Source: Thuidium tamariscinum
Lineage: Eukaryota > Streptophyta > Bryopsida > Hypnales > Thuidiaceae
Direction of reading: 5' to 3'
Assembly (NCBI GenBank): GCA_947034885.2
Contig: OX344752.2
Span: 20,359,386-20,423,385 of the forward strand
DNA length: 64,000 nt
Position 1 is the stretch's first letter; each line of letters opens with the position of its first letter. The translations under genes and the position numbers were made by a program. Below the pieces are notes generated by a model, which searched no databases, was not told where the DNA came from, and saw only the letters and a program-made list of their open reading frames with translations. This document shows positions 35,763 through 49,375 of this stretch, in pieces.

Positions 35763-36064
35763 ATTGAGGTTTCAAGTTTATTTTAAATTAAAATTTTATC
35801 TTTTTTATATTGAAATATTTTAAACATAAATAAGAAAAAACTTAGTGTATATGTTAGATAGTTATCTTAAACACTATGCATTATTACCCTCCATTTGGTC
35901 ACTATTTCACTTCTCATTCTAAAATGTATTATAACTTTTATTCACATTGAGTTGCATGTAGGAATTCCATTTCAAACAACTATAAGAAGTAACTCATTCT
36001 TGATCACACACACCATTCCAGTAAGGTAGGGTGGTCTATTTGTTATTAGTTTTAATGCATTATA

Positions 36065-36471
36065 AGGTAGAAGCACTAGTAACTAATCAAATAAGCTAAT
36101 TTGGAGCAAATGGTGAGGAACAAGAGTTGATGGAAACCCATGTAGGAAAATAGAAAATGTTGGAATAGAGAATTTTTCTTAATTTTATTCCCGAAATTGA
36201 AATTACTATGAATTTTCAAAGCCAAAAAGTACATTGGACCAATAACTAAACCCTAGAGTCTCCTAATTTTGATTAGTCTAGAATTACTTTCCCTCTCACT
36301 TCTTCTAAACATGTCTAATGACCTTATTAGTCCCAATCATAAATCGGTTGGAAAAACAAACAAAACAAAAACAAAAACAAATATTCACAAGTTGATTTCT
36401 ACCCTCACGTTGGAAACAACACACCCTATAGGCTAATTATCAAGCATGGTTGGTTACTAGTGCTTCTACCT
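36065..36471. mobile_element. TA-flanked MITE (B3)
   Basis: AGGTAGAAGCACTAGTAAC at the left and its near-complement at the right (22 of 23 positions over the longer match) are bounded by TA. The AGGTAG terminus is shared with B1, B2 and B4, but the interior differs. 407 bases. Confidence 0.7.
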
Positions 36472-36575
36472 TAATTGGCAAGAATACTCTTACTTGGTAA
36501 GGTACCTCATCACAATGAAACACTCTTGATTTTACAATCAACCCTTGGTTGAAAATAGGATGGTCTCAATGACTA

Positions 36576-36848
36576 AGGTAGGTACACCTAAAAGCGCCGC
36601 TTATTCATATTGTGCCTAATTCCTGTTATTAGCTAGTTCAAATTTTTATGCAGTCTTATTGGCAAGTGAAAGCATGTTCCAACACACCAAAGAACGCAGG
36701 ATTTGGATACCGTATGCAAAAGTTATTAACAGTCAAAGTTTGTTTCTGAAAGTGCCATCTACATCCTCTGAACATGATTGATTTTGGAAATGTATGTGCA
36801 CTGTAGATGGTGCTTTTAGGAATAGGGCGCTTTTGGATGTACCTACCT
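36576..36848. mobile_element. TA-flanked MITE (B2), intact
   Basis: A 273-base relative of the split element at 2460-3164, in the same orientation, with AGGTAGGTACACCTAAAAG ends and TA on both sides (36574-36575, 36849-36850). It serves as the empty-site reference that proves the nested insertion in B1. Confidence 0.9.
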
Positions 36849-36999
36849 TATAACTAGTATAAAATTAGCAGAATCTTCACCTAGAAAATTCATGACAATT
36901 TTGTTTTGGGAAATGAAATTTTGACCAAAAAAAAAAGTACAGAATCCTTCTCAAATATGGGGAACTTTTTCCCCTCTGCACTCCAAGGATGCTCAAATG

Positions 37000-37200
37000 G
37001 GTTGCCTCCCGTACACACCAACCCGGTTCCCTGTGCTATCTTGCCAGCATGGCGTCTGACAATTGGCTAAGGTTGGGCAACAATGAAACGGTTCTAAAGT
37101 TGCATGGCTGGACAGACACGTCATCAACCTGAGGACACGTCATCCAGCTGAAAGTTGAGCCACAGGAGGACATCGGCATGTGAGGGGGGTGGAGGCAACC
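37000..37200. repeat. GC-rich segment bounded by a 10-base inverted repeat
   Basis: GGTTGCCTCC at 37000-37009 and GGAGGCAACC at 37191-37200 bound a GC-rich stretch that stands out from the AT-rich surroundings and contains two ACACGTCATC words. No target duplication was found, so element status is uncertain. The open frame at 37292-37582 downstream has no domain. Confidence 0.35.
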
Positions 37201-37463
37201 GATGCGCCGACAACTGTCTTTTCAGGTGCCAGGCAATAGCAGTACTGTACTGTACTAAGATACAGTCCTCACCGCAGATTCAAGGAATCATTTGAAAGAA
37301 ACGGGGAGCCAAATTGGTAAGGAAAGAAGAAAAGAGAGAATCGTAGACCGGTATCACAAATACGGGGTATTGTCGGTGCGTAGTGTGAAAGGAGCTCCTA
37401 CCCTGAGGCCAACATACAGTATACGTCCCAAGTCCAAGTCCACACAAAAACAACCTCCATTTA

Positions 37464-37793
37464 AGGTAGGAACACCCATAGGGTTAAAGGTATATTTTTC
37501 TATAAAAAAATATTTTTACAATATTAGCAACTGGAATCATGAATTTTTAAAAAAAAATAGAATTTTTGGACAAGGCATCTAATTTCTATGAATTTTCAAA
37601 GTAGAACTCACTAGGGCACCCTATACCACACTCTAGTAAATCTACCTTGATTCTCATAACAAAATCTAAACAATTCAAAGTTTACTTATCAAAATTAAGA
37701 ATGGGTGATAGTTTCGAGGTACTCTTGAAAACAATTGAAGGGCACTCTACTTGTCAGTTATGGATGTAGTAACGGTTATGGATGCTGCTACCT
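37464..37793. mobile_element. TA-flanked MITE (B4), diverged
   Basis: AGGTAGGAACACCCATA at the left pairs imperfectly with TATGGATGCTGCTACCT at the right, and TA flanks both sides. 330 bases. It clusters with B2 and B3 within 1.8 kb. Confidence 0.5.
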
Positions 37794-38547
37794 TAAATAA
37801 ATTAACCTGAACATATCCTATGAATGACAGAGAATCCTTCTGTAATGGAAGGGCAAAGAATTTTTCCTATAAAAGATGGAAGTGCAAATGCTCATCCCTA
37901 GAATTTGGAGTAAAAAGAGATCTTGTGCAATAACCCCCAATGAGTGCTTAAACCTCTAGTGGAGGTTTTAAACGATGATTTACACAATACCTAAAAAGAT
38001 TATATCCACAGTGAATAGCCTTGGCATTCCAGGGTTAACCTTGAAACGTTGCGCCTATAACCATTGGTTTCAGGATTCACAATCCGTCATTCACTTTGTT
38101 GCCATTTTGTAACCAAAAGTGTATGAAATTTTTTTAATTTAATTTTTCAAAGATGAAACTACATGTCCTCTGTACTTCACAAAAAATTTCATATTTTTTT
38201 GAGGAAAATTGTATTTTATGGAATTTTTTGAAGAAAATTGAAGAAAAAATCATATCAAATAGAAAATAATCTCAAAAACTCTGAAAATTTCACCATGTGT
38301 GAACATTATAGTGACAAACATCATGGTGTAAATTGATTTGCCGTGTACATCTATGATTAGAATGCAATGGACATTAAAAATACAGCCAAAGTTCAAGCTA
38401 CAATAAAATATTAAATTTTATAAATTTTTACAAAATTCAAATTGGAGAAGAAGCTAGAGTAGGGGACCTCCATTTCATTAGTTGGCCTCAAATTCAAAAA
38501 ATGTCGTTTTTAAGGAGAAATTTTAGATTTACTCAATTTTTCAAAAT
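37794..38547. other. AT-rich spacer
   Basis: No gene or clear element is seen. Confidence 0.6.
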
Positions 38548-38909
38548 CATAAGAAGATTTTCAGCTGCTGTACAAGACTGCGAGTTCCCAGACGCTGGGA
38601 ACGTACCGGGAACGCTGAGAACGCGATGCTGATGTGGTCGAGCGACTGCCACATCAGAAAATACTAATTTTTGATTAATTTTAATTAAATATTAAATATT
38701 TTGAAAATATTTTTTTTGAAATATTTTTTTTTCTTAAATCATTTTTTTGCTCTTTAGTACATTCTGAAGTTTTTTGGAATTTTCTTTTTGGAATTTTTTT
38801 TTTCAAAATTCAAAAATTCAGACCAGTAGGGGGCTGGTCTGCAGCAGTGGGAACAATTTCGGGGAACACCCCTGAAACGGTCTTCTGGGGGTCCAAAAAT
38901 CCTCTTATG
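38548..38909 (-). mobile_element. Hairpin-bearing element, copy D1 (diverged)
   Basis: The ends CATAAGAAGATTTT and AAAATCCTCTTATG are near-complements. Inside, in reverse order relative to 48316-48589, are a (C)GCGAGTTCCC block, a TGCCACATCAG block, A/T-rich filler and a subterminal foldback (TTTCGGGG ... CCCCTGAAACGG). Confidence 0.55.
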
Positions 38910-39128
38910 ACACTAAAATGGCAAATTTTGCCATCCGTTTTCTCTATTTATTTCTCAACCATTTGAAAACAAACATGAGTAAGACTAAAAATTCAATTGG
39001 ATATTCTTGATAACTCAACATGAAAGGTCATTTAAAAAAAAGTAGATGAAAAAACTATTGTTTACCTCTTCTTATGACCTTGGACTATCATCTAAACGCC
39101 ACAAAATGGCACTGACAATAGTCCAAGG

Positions 39129-39776
39129 TTAACCCCTAATTGCCCAAGGCCTATTTTGAGCTTCTTGAAATTTGTTTTAAATTGAACAAAAATCCAACAT
39201 TTTGATATGTTGAATCAAATTTTTTTAATCGTAATCGTACAAATTCAAAGTAGACATGTTAGAGATGACATAGGAAAAGAAAACATAGCAATATCACTTA
39301 TAGATCAAAAGATTATAATGTTTAATCATAAGGATATAAAAACTATGAAACTCTTTGAGTTCTCTTTTTGTATGTCAAAACTAAAAAGTTGGTCACCAAA
39401 AAAATATGAGGTTGAAGGACCTAACAAGCACAACCCCAATCAATTTATGGCTTCTCAAAATCAATTCTATAATTTTTTTAATTGAATTTATAGTGTGATT
39501 TTTCTCTAAAATCTAGTGTATATGAGGCTCATTTCCAAGAGTCCTTAACACTATAGAATGTCAAGATTGCAATGAGTATCCTTACACTAAATCTTGAATA
39601 AAAAAATATTAATCATTCATTTTCGAAATCAAATTATTGATGCTGAAACTGGACTTCAAAAAGAATCTTCCAAAAACATGTACTAAAAGTAGAAATTTGG
39701 AAATTTGGGAAGGTTTTATTTAACTTTAAAGTTTCTTTGACACCACTTTTGGGTGCCTTGGGCATTTAGGGGTTAA
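39129..39776. mobile_element. TTAA-bounded element, copy A6 (short type)
   Basis: The ends TTAACCCCTAATTGCCCAAG and CTTGGGCATTTAGGGGTTAA are complementary except for one position. It is 648 bases, shorter than the other copies and with a different interior. Just upstream, CCTTGGACTAT and ATAGTCCAAGG (about 39080-39128) form a separate short inverted repeat that abuts the element. Confidence 0.75.
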
Positions 39777-40223
39777 TGGCAGTCAGCACTCAGGGATCCA
39801 TTCAAGAATACAAATGATGTGGGGAAGCCAAACCAATACAAGTTTGAGAAGCCAATAGTATAACACATTGTACAATTTTGTATGTGCAATTCGGGTCCAT
39901 GTATCCACATGAACATGCAACATATCAGGATTCACTTCTTGCAAATTCTGAGTCTCAAGCTGAGACAAGATACTTGTTCAAGAAAATGGTTAACCCACTG
40001 CGCTCACCTGACAGATAGCCATAATATTCTTCGAAATGTCGAGCTGACAAAGTGAACGTCACCTCGAGAAGCATTGATGATACAAGAATGGTCTTGGGCA
40101 TGGCAACGCAGGATACCGGTCCCACACTTGACATTCAGGCAATAATGGGTTGCCTTTAGAGCCGTCGACTCACCTATACAAAAGAATGAGAACACGCGAT
40201 AAACAAATGGCTTGTACCTGTAA

Positions 40224-43200
40224 CTAATCCTTATGTGACCGCAAGCTGGCGTAGTTGCTCCATCGAAATGATTTTCTCAACCATCTCATGGCAGGCACCT
40301 TCTTCGGGGAGCCAAAGTCTCGAGTGGGAGTAGGCTTTGAAGAAGACGGCACTTCAATATCATCATTGTGGGGCTGAACAGGAGAAGGATTAACCGCTCC
40401 AACGGGAGTCGTTATCAGCATCGACGCCCTTGAAGGTGCCGGCCAAGCAAGGGTTTCAATCGTCGTTGAGTCACCACTTCTAACTTCTGACCGGGAATCG
40501 GATCTTGCGAAACCGCACGTCACAGCAGGTGAGGCGCAGCCGTTCTCCTCATCATTGGAACCGAAGCCTCCCGGACAGTTGAGAGAGGAGAAGCCAGGGC
40601 AAGTCAACCTTAAAGAGTGCGTGGAAAGTGGCGATACTCGACAACCCCCTCTGTTCTCACTCTTATGGAGAAGGGACCTTGCAGAATTTGGCTCTGAGAT
40701 TTCCATGGTGCAAGTTGTACAAAGGGTAAGAGAAGCCAAGTTCACTTTTGCAAGATCCTTGAGTGACATAGTTGTCGGCAGTTTCACGAATGATACAATG
40801 CCATGCCTGCATAGTGGACAGGGAATAGCTCCTGGCGGACTTAAGGTCGTAGTTGCAACAATGTTGGTTGAACAGAGGTAAAGAGCACAACGAGTGCAAA
40901 GTTCGTGCCCACAACCTGAAATAGCACTCCAAAATTATCAGCATAGCAGCCGAATAAACCCCAAAATAATGCGTACTGGCAGTTTCTATAGAAAATACCC
41001 TCCCAATATGTATTGCACAAAGAGAAATTTCATTCCACTTCAACCAGAAAGAGAAAATGTTACCTTCCGCAGCCACAGTGCACCTTCTCTCTAGGCAGAC
41101 AGAACAGGGGTCAGCGTCTACAGGCGCAGGATCAACACTTCGCCAACCACAATCCCTGCCATTTGGAACATGATTCCAAGAATAAGTGACATGTAAATGT
41201 CACTTAAGATACAGAACGTTCACTGTGAACGCCTAGAAGAAAAGAAGGTCCGTATCACTTACAAGACAAAATATCCTTACATGTTTTCAAAGAACTCCGT
41301 TTCCAATAGACAGGTAAAGGACACAATAAAATACAAATTGCTTTAGAAATTGTCGAGGGAAATACCAAACGCTCACATACCTAGCTATCTTCATGATGCT
41401 GGAGAGAGGGAGGGCCAGGTAGCGCGATGGTGGAAAAGGTTGGATAGGAATTGATGAGTCGGGACTCAAAAGAGGTTCCAGCCAATACCGACGCCACAAT
41501 CGAGCCACTTGCAACGCTGTCCATCTGCATAACATCAAATCGCAAATATTCTTCGTTTAGCCCAGATTGGGGATGTCGTTACTGTCAGCAAAAATCTCTT
41601 GATAAAATTCAATTTGAAGCTAGCACCTCCATAAGCACACCAGTGATGTCGCCGCCTGAGTAATTGAAACTGATGCCACTGTCTATTTAAGAGTAACTAA
41701 GCTGAAGTATTTATTCGCAACACAACGGCCTGAATAGAAAACTGATACCCAATCTCAAGAAAGACAGGTATAGCAACGAGCATACCCGTTACAGTTGGTA
41801 GCACTCCGGCTTGCCCCTTTCGCAATCAAAGCCTGCATTCAGCAGAAAGTTACACCGTATTCTCGAGTGACTGCCAGACACCCTGATGATTTTTTAAATT
41901 ACTAAGTAGAGACGCACAGTAAAACTGACTGTAAACGCATTACGATCGATATTGCTACGAAAGGACCAAATAAAAGAAAACATAGGTAGACGAGGTCACC
42001 TGACAGCAGGGTATACTGCCTCCACAAGCAGCATAATGCAACGGTGAACTACCAGCTCCTGTAATACCCTTCTATCTTAGTTAGGTACCACACAGGTCCG
42101 GATTTGCATAGTTAGCAATCCTTGGGCAAAAGATCGAACAAAATGAAGTTAACAAAGGTTTCCTGGCAAACCACACTAGAACTGAAAACTAAAATAGCAC
42201 ATTTTTAATTTTTGTGAATTTTTGAAGTAGTCTACCTTGAAATTACAAAACCAAACATAGAGCGGGGGCACATTCCAAATCAGACAGAAATAACATACTT
42301 CCTGGGTATTCACTTTTCAACACCAAGCTCCCAGACTGCAAATTACCTATCAAGTCAATAGTAGTGCCATCTTGAATGGTGACAGCGTTAACATTTGCGC
42401 AAAGATCCAGTAGCAACTGCACGCACTCCGCGTGGCTGTTTAAAGCAGCCATATGAAGAGATGTAATACCTCCATCAGCTGCTCTGTTCACAACCCTCGC
42501 TAACGAACTGCAAGACAAATGGAATTTATCAAAAATGGGTAGAAAAATAGACGGAACAGAACAAAACGACACTCACGTGCAACCAACGTGATCTAAGCTG
42601 CACTAACATATATGCTCAAGTTTAAACTCAAAGAAGGATTGGTAGTTGGATTATGGCGTTGAATGACAACCTTTGATCCGGGAGATTCTTCATGGATGCC
42701 AATTCATCACTGTTCACTGGTTGCTGCAAAGTATTCCACAAGTAAGGAACACTGGGCACATAATCAGCGACAATCAAGCGTATGCATCGTGCATGGCCGC
42801 TGACTGCCGCAAAATGTAAAGCAGTGCGACCATTCAAATAGTCTGCTCTGTTCACCTGCACATGAAAACTTCGGATTTTCAAAATGTTGAAGGTGTACAA
42901 ACTATGCTTTGCAAATAGATCACGCCTGTAACGCACACTAGAAAACAACGATGAGCCACAACTGCCCTCATTTCATTCCCAGTACACCGGAAGTACTCAC
43001 ATATGATCAGAAACCGACATGCATTGAACGCTTCATCCTAATAGGCATTAACTTCCCTCCGTCCAGTTCAAAACCTCCTCCTGAGAATCTTAGTGAAAGC
43101 AATCACTCCTTACTCTTCACGATCCCAGAAAAATTTTCACGAAAGCATCCCTAGTATCCACTACTTAGCCCCCAATACACTGTAGACCGTATGAGGCGAA

Positions 43201-45203
43201 GTAGTGGATGGGTAGGGGCCACAATTAATACCTCAACTCCATACTGGATTCCATTTGGATAACTTCCAATAAGATAACGGACAAAGTTCGAAATGCGCCA
43301 AATTAACATAATCTGCATTAGAAACTCATGTTAGAAAAACCAGGGGAGCATCACCAATTCGCTGCAATGATGCATCGGTACGAGAATGGGAGCCCCACAA
43401 GGATATTTCTAACTGAGTCAATAATGGTAGATACAAGAGACAACCGAAAAGCTGAACTAAATTAAATAATTGAGTATGAGTTAGGGGCTGTCGGACGGAC
43501 GAGTCGTACATTTTGCAACTCAAAGTGTAGATTTGAAGGTAAATTCAAGGACAAAACTTCATGAATAAATCATTTAAGTCCGTAAGTTACTGCCCATTCA
43601 CGCTCTGAGTCGCTCAATCTCCAACTGTTTCTCTAAGAGAAGATTTCTTTATACCCTTACGAGGGAACCAAAAGAAGGCAGGATAAAGAGAAAACATTGA
43701 CCGTCCTACTAAACTAAAAGCGTTCGAGAATATGGAGGCAATTCATGTCCTACAAACAATAAAATCCCTTGGCCGATGAAAAATATTAAGCAGCAGCAAT
43801 CGATGCTAAAATTCTACTGACTCAAAAAAACACCTTCACCAAATATACCCCCACTCATTATTACGTTTTGCAATTCTTCCAAAACTAATATGAAGCAGCT
43901 ACTAGTTGACTCGTTCATGTACATAGAAATGAAATATGCTTCAGCTGTATTGTCTCTTAAAAAGACAGCAGAGTCCAGAATTGCTTAGGCGGCTAATTTG
44001 TAAATTTCTTACATTTGCTCGGTAGAGTAGCAGGGTCTGCACCACTTCCCAGTGTCCATAGCGACAAGCCTGCATTAGGGCAGTCTGCAAAGTCACAAAA
44101 CCATGAAATTTCAATGAGCATTTGATCAAGGGATATCCTCACCAAAAAAACACACGGAGCAGAATGGTTCTAAACATGGAAATGAACATTAATGATCACA
44201 ACCGCGATATGACCTAAGCAGCTCGTTCACAAAGAATAACCCTGAAATACCTGTCCACAATAATTCCGCGTATTGACTTCCACTCCACACTCCAGAAGCA
44301 ATGTGACAATCTGGATAACAAGTTCATACATAGAAATTAAACACTATGCAATAATACCTTCAGTAAAAATGGCATAAAGATCAACTTGAGGCCAAAAACT
44401 TCATAAATCTCAAAAATAGCAAATTACAGTACCATCCATTAAATTAACAGACGTCGAATACTAAGATGAGTAGCCTGATCCAATCCGATGCAACAAAGGG
44501 CTACTCGGAGGACCCAAAATCAAATGTAGCTAAAACAGCTGCGCAGAGTTCCAGACTTGGTTTGTCGATCCGAGCATACGAAGTCCAATTCGATCAGCAA
44601 TTACAACTAAGCAAACTGGACACAATATCAGCGGAGCCATTGCTACAAAACTCACGAAGCTCAGGTAAAGTCCGACATATAAGTGACATGATCGTGTACG
44701 TGCAATCTGTGATTCATTTACCACAAGAAGGCGGTTCTTATTAGCTATTCATCTAAAGCATACAAGTAGCAATATCGGACACAATAAAACGGCCTCCACC
44801 TTCGAAGAAATGACGTGAACAACCACAACAGAACAATCCTCTTGAAACTTCTTGCCAAAGTGTAGAAATCTAATATCAGGTTACATAAATCTGGATCAAG
44901 CTATCCCAGCCAGTACGAAGGGTGCAGAAAGTGAGCGCGCAAGCCTCGCGTTGATGAACACCGAAATTCTAAACAAGACAGCCGCAAAGCGAAACCAATT
45001 TCTGCGAAAACGGAAGAAGCACCGACCTCATTGTGCCCTTGCATAGCCGAAAAATGCAGGGGCGAGTTGCGCACTCCAAAGGTAGAATACTTCGCCAGGC
45101 GAGGGTTGCAATCCAACAGCGCCTGTGCTTCCTGCAAATCTCCATCTCGTGCCGCGGATACCAACCGCTCCCCGGATGCTGAGCAACCAAAGGAATTCCC
45201 CAT
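40224..45203 (-). CDS. Ankyrin-repeat RING E3 ubiquitin ligase, XBAT32/33 type
   Basis: Ten exons give 562 residues: 45203-45027, 44310-44251, 44084-44013, 42855-42671, 42507-42347, 42058-42000, 41832-41786, 41524-41381, 41155-41064, 40915-40224. The opening [20 protein letters not shown] matches the XB3/XBAT32-33 subfamily and carries a G2 N-myristoylation context, so plasma-membrane association is likely. Ankyrin repeats run from about residue 45 to 270 ([74 protein letters not shown]). A C3HC4 RING spans 319-368 (CSVC, C327, CGH, CTRC, CPLC). The Ser/Pro-rich tail after it is family-typical and poorly conserved. Relatives ubiquitinate ACC synthases and act in lateral-root and defence signalling; that role here is inferred. 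Exon phases close throughout. Confidence 0.97.
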
Positions 45204-46802
45204 GGTGTCGCCAAACTTTAAACCCGCTCGCACAACTCACGCCCCTTCCTCTGCTCCAACAAATTCATTCTCCAGATGCGATAACCCTAAGCTTTGACAT
45301 CTGTGCGAGCGCCCTCCCTTCCGTACACCAACCGCCTACCCGTCGAAACAACACCATCCATCTTCAGCAAAACACTGCAAGCGGCACGCAGCTCATCCTA
45401 ATGCCTTCGACTCCAATCTCGCACCCCCGAAAGCCACGTGAAACCCGCAGAGCTTCTTCCAATAAACACGCACGGCCGAAACCACTCAACCTTCCACACT
45501 CCAAGCCATCATTCAAAACCCCTACCGACTTCGAAAATGCATCAAATTCGACACCTCCCGTCCGAAAACGTCACAACCGACTACCAAAATGCGGTAACAG
45601 TAACCACACGATCTCGGTAACACCTGAAGCCGGGGCAAACATGATACAAAAGCACTCACATCGAATGTAATTAATCGAACGTACGCAGGCCAAGCGAGGC
45701 AAACGGGTCAAAAATGCAACCTTAACGAAGCACAAATCGCTAAATTCGACGCGTTTCACTAAACAGTAAGAAAAAACGAAACCACAACAGTATCCGACAT
45801 TCAGCAACACGCTCACTCCCTAAAAGCTGCGTGAAACTCAAGAGAGACCACCGCCAACTGAAGAAGAAGGGACAGGCGCCATGGCTGCATAATTAGCGGT
45901 CCACGGAATCATCCGACCCCGAACAGGGCCAACTCTCGGGGGAAGAGAAGCCGAAGCGGAAGCGGAAGAGGTACTCAGGCTTTGAATGTGGATGTATGAT
46001 GGATGCATGTTTGAATGTATGTATGTATGGGCGGTTTCCGTTGTCATGGGTCCATCATGAGCATACGAGGCGGATCCATCTTGAGTTGGCACAAGTGGGC
46101 AGACATGAGTGGGCCCCAGAGAAACGATGATTCGTGGATGGCGTACACGGTTGAGTAGGTATCCCCGGAAATGCAGGGCCCTCCACCCTCTATATCTTAA
46201 ATTTAGGTGGACCCAACTTGGGATACCGGTGGTGGACTGGACTGTCGTGCACTTTTCGGGGTACCGGTCCAACTATGCGGGCGCTTTCAAACGGTAAAAA
46301 TTCCCTTCAAACACGGAACCAGTTCAAATTAATTGAGGAATTGGTCAGCTCTCTGAGTGCCTGAACCTAGTCAGTAACTTTTTCTTTGTTTCATTTTGAC
46401 GAAACCTCCTGCAAAGTCAGGGCCTCAGGGGTGGATAGCCCTAATGACCAGTGAATAAAATTCAATTTTTTTTTAAATTAAATTTTTTTTTTTAAATATT
46501 TTTTTTTAACTGCAGAAAACTGGCATTGGTGTATCACACGGCGTTGAAGTCCTCATTGCACAACATTTTCAGTGTGTCAATAAAATGGTCTGTCAGTGGT
46601 AGAAGGTCCACAAAGCGCCCATCTAAGAGCTGAAACTGAATTTTGGAAAGGTGAAACTTCTTGAATTATTTTTCAGTAAATTTTTCTTGAGAGACAAGTG
46701 GAATTCGCATCTAACCCAAGTCGTTTCATGTTCTAGGAGCTTTGTGGAGTTAGTTATGATTTTTTGAAGTCTACATGCAAGGGTGTGAAACCGCCCATCC
46801 CC
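45204..46802 (-). promoter_or_regulatory. Leader and promoter region of the XBAT gene
   Basis: GC-rich 5' flank without a recognisable second gene. Open frames on both strands (45125-45670 plus, 45838-46272 minus) are composition-driven and show no domain. Short repeats occur at 45949-45972 (GAAGCGGAAGCGGAAGAGG) and 46011-46028 (GTATGTATGTATG). An AACCCTAA word lies at 45285-45292. Bases after about 46300 return to AT-rich spacer. Confidence 0.4.
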
Positions 46803-47733
46803 TTAACCCCTAAAGTCTCATCGTCCCCTCGAGTGACAAAATGGATTGAAGGCAGGTCTTCACAGTCCCAATATTTATCAAGAATTTTTGAAACTTTTGT
46901 GAAGATAGGAAAACAAATTAGGGTTGCGGGAATATAATTGTTATTTCAATTGATGTCCAAGAGAAAAAGTTATGGCACAAAAAGTCCTTTTTTGGGTGTG
47001 GCTAGTAGAAACTTCCACACACATCCAAACAAAATTTTAATTTTATAATAATTAGTTTCATATAGATTGTAATTTTATACATATGGGAAGCTTTGAATCA
47101 TTCCATTTGGATTTGTTATGTCAAAGTTACAAACAATCTTGTTTGGGGGGCAATTAGAGCATCTTCTTGAAAAAATTAACTTATAAATTTCATTTCTAAA
47201 TGCATTTTTCACAACTTTTCAAAAAAATTGTTACACAAGGTTAAATGTGCTTGCTGGAACAATCTCACCGTTGGGATTACTGTGTTTCAATCTCATCTTA
47301 GAGCTATTAATGGTTTAGTTTTTTATTCAATCTTGGACCTATTTCTATTTAACAATTTTTTAAAGAACAAAAATCACACATGTCTTTTTTTCAATTCTTT
47401 TCCTAGACTTTTGACTTGATTCTTCAACACTGAAAAAATTAAATTCAAAGTGTATAGTGCAAAAAATTTCCACAAAAAAAGGTGGTTGAAGTCATCTAAA
47501 ATTGTAGGCTAGAGTTTTGAAATGCTTTGTTTTCCAGCTTTGAATGCTAATATCTTTTACTCCATACGGCCAAACTTTGTGAAATTTTTACCACATGATC
47601 TCAAATAAGTGAAGTGTAAGATCTTATGGTTAGATTTTGAAAAAAATGTTTTTTTTCTTAGGTGAGTGTAGCAAAAATGGCAATTTTGACTTGTTTTTTT
47701 ATAGGAAAATGGCCTTGGGACTCTAGAGGGTAA
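46803..47733 (-). mobile_element. TTAA-bounded element, copy A4
   Basis: It starts TTAACCCCTAAAGTCTC and ends GGGACTCTAGAGGGTAAA, so the right TTAA has decayed. The interior follows A2 in reverse: a TCAATTGATGTCCAAGAG block near the left and TTTTACCACATGATCTCAAA and GTAAGATCTTATGGTT near the right. 931 bases. Confidence 0.72.
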
Positions 47734-48315
47734 ATGTACATTCATTCATATTCTCAAATTTGGTAACCTTGTTAAATTTAACAAATTTTAGCAAGCATTT
47801 ATAAAAATCAACCTAGATGAAAAACTCAAAATTTAACATAATTTTTTTGACAAGTTTATATTAAATTATTTAAACTTAAAAGTTTTTGAAAAATATTATT
47901 AGATTTCTATAGAATCAAATAGGTAATAAGGCAACAAAGTTTTGAAAGAAACATAATTTTCATCAAATCTAATGTAAATAGGAGTGGTCGTGGTGTTCTA
48001 ATGATTATGAGAAATAAAATGTTAAGCCAAAAAAGTAGCAAGTAATGTTATTGTTCATAATGAGCTTGTTGTTTTGCATTATTAGACAAAAATACAATAT
48101 TGGATGGTTAGATCAAAGATAAGCATATTCAATGAAGGGTCTTGAAAGAAAGCCATTGTAATACTTAAGTAGTTCCACTTTATGGAAAGGAACAGGCCCT
48201 CTTTTGTTCAATGATAGACATCTTCAAAAGACTTCTATTGAGATTATGTGACAAAGAAATAACCAAGATTGATAATTTATATGGTTATAGAAAAAATTCA
48301 CTACACATTGACACA
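47734..48315. other. AT-rich spacer
   Basis: No gene or element is recognised. Confidence 0.6.
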
Positions 48316-48589
48316 CATTAGATGAAATCTGAGGGCATTAGGAGACCGTTTCGGGTCTGTTCCCGAAACGGCTCCCAATGCCGCAGATCCTCGTCAGGCC
48401 GACTTTTATGGAAAAAAATAAAAAAATAAAAAAAATAAAAAATTGGGTCCTGAAATATGAAAATAAGTCCAAAAAAAATAGAAAAAAAAAATATATTACG
48501 TGGCAGTGTCCCGACCACGTAGGATTCGGGTTCACAGGGCAGAAACTGCGTTCCCGCAGTCTCCTAATGCCCTCAAATTTCTTCTAATG
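48316..48589 (+). mobile_element. Hairpin-bearing element, copy D2 (intact)
   Basis: A 274-base element with ends CATTAGATGAAATCTGAGGG and CCCTCAAATTTCTTCTAATG, near-perfect inverted repeats that extend inward to about 31 bases. A subterminal foldback has perfect 10-base stems, CCGTTTCGGG at 48346-48355 and CCCGAAACGG at 48362-48371. An A-rich tract follows. No target duplication is clear. Mirror open frames at 48318-48587 are A/T-tract artefacts. Confidence 0.85.
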
Positions 48590-49375
48590 ATACAAAGAAT
48601 ATTCAAAATAATGATCAATTTATAAAATGACTATTTACAACAATTTTTTCCACCATAATTTCACCATGCTTTCCTCCATTATTCATACATAATTTTTATG
48701 TAAACTAAATTGATAATGGATATTGAACTTGATTTATGAACAATTCAATTTTCAATTATTGATTCTATTTTGAAAGTGAATTACTCTCTAATTTGAAGCC
48801 AATCTTCTCTACATCCACTTCAATGCACCCTCTCTTCTATCCACTAAGACATGTATATTATTTTCATTGCCACATTCCACACTCCAAAGGATTGAAGGCA
48901 CATTTCACAAAAGAAAAAACCATTATTGTCATTTCATGTGGGTGGAGTGAAAATGAAAATGAAAGATAAATAAATTTATTCAACCTCAAAAAAGTAGTTC
49001 TACCAAACTATTAAAAGTGAAAAAATGTATTTATAATTCTATGCAATTAAATAGATTACTTGTTTGGACATTAACCAAATAATACACTCCTACAATTGTA
49101 TATATTATGAATTTTAAGACATTTAATTCTACAACAATAGCATTATACAAGTAAAAATGTTATGAATAAAAGATTACATAAAGAATGCAACTTCAATTTG
49201 TTAACGTCTACTCCAAAATACACAATTGTTAAGATCACTTTATACTTGGAACTAGGCAAAAAAATCAACAATTCTAAGTATTTAGGATTACTTCTATGGT
49301 TTGGGCCAACAAAAATACTCAAACTTATCAATCACATTTTGGACTTGATTCCAAGTCAGTAAAGTTGCCTTTAGA
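48590..49375. other. AT-rich spacer
   Basis: Frames at 49143-49362 overlap on both strands and have no domain. No gene is seen. Confidence 0.6.

Noticed and set aside
40555..40881. 108-codon plus-strand frame
   Set aside because: It is antisense to the last XBAT exon, which carries the end of the RING and the tail.
45125..45670. 181-codon plus-strand frame upstream of XBAT
   Set aside because: The translation is Pro/Thr/His-rich with no domain, and it starts antisense inside XBAT exon 1 and runs through the leader region.
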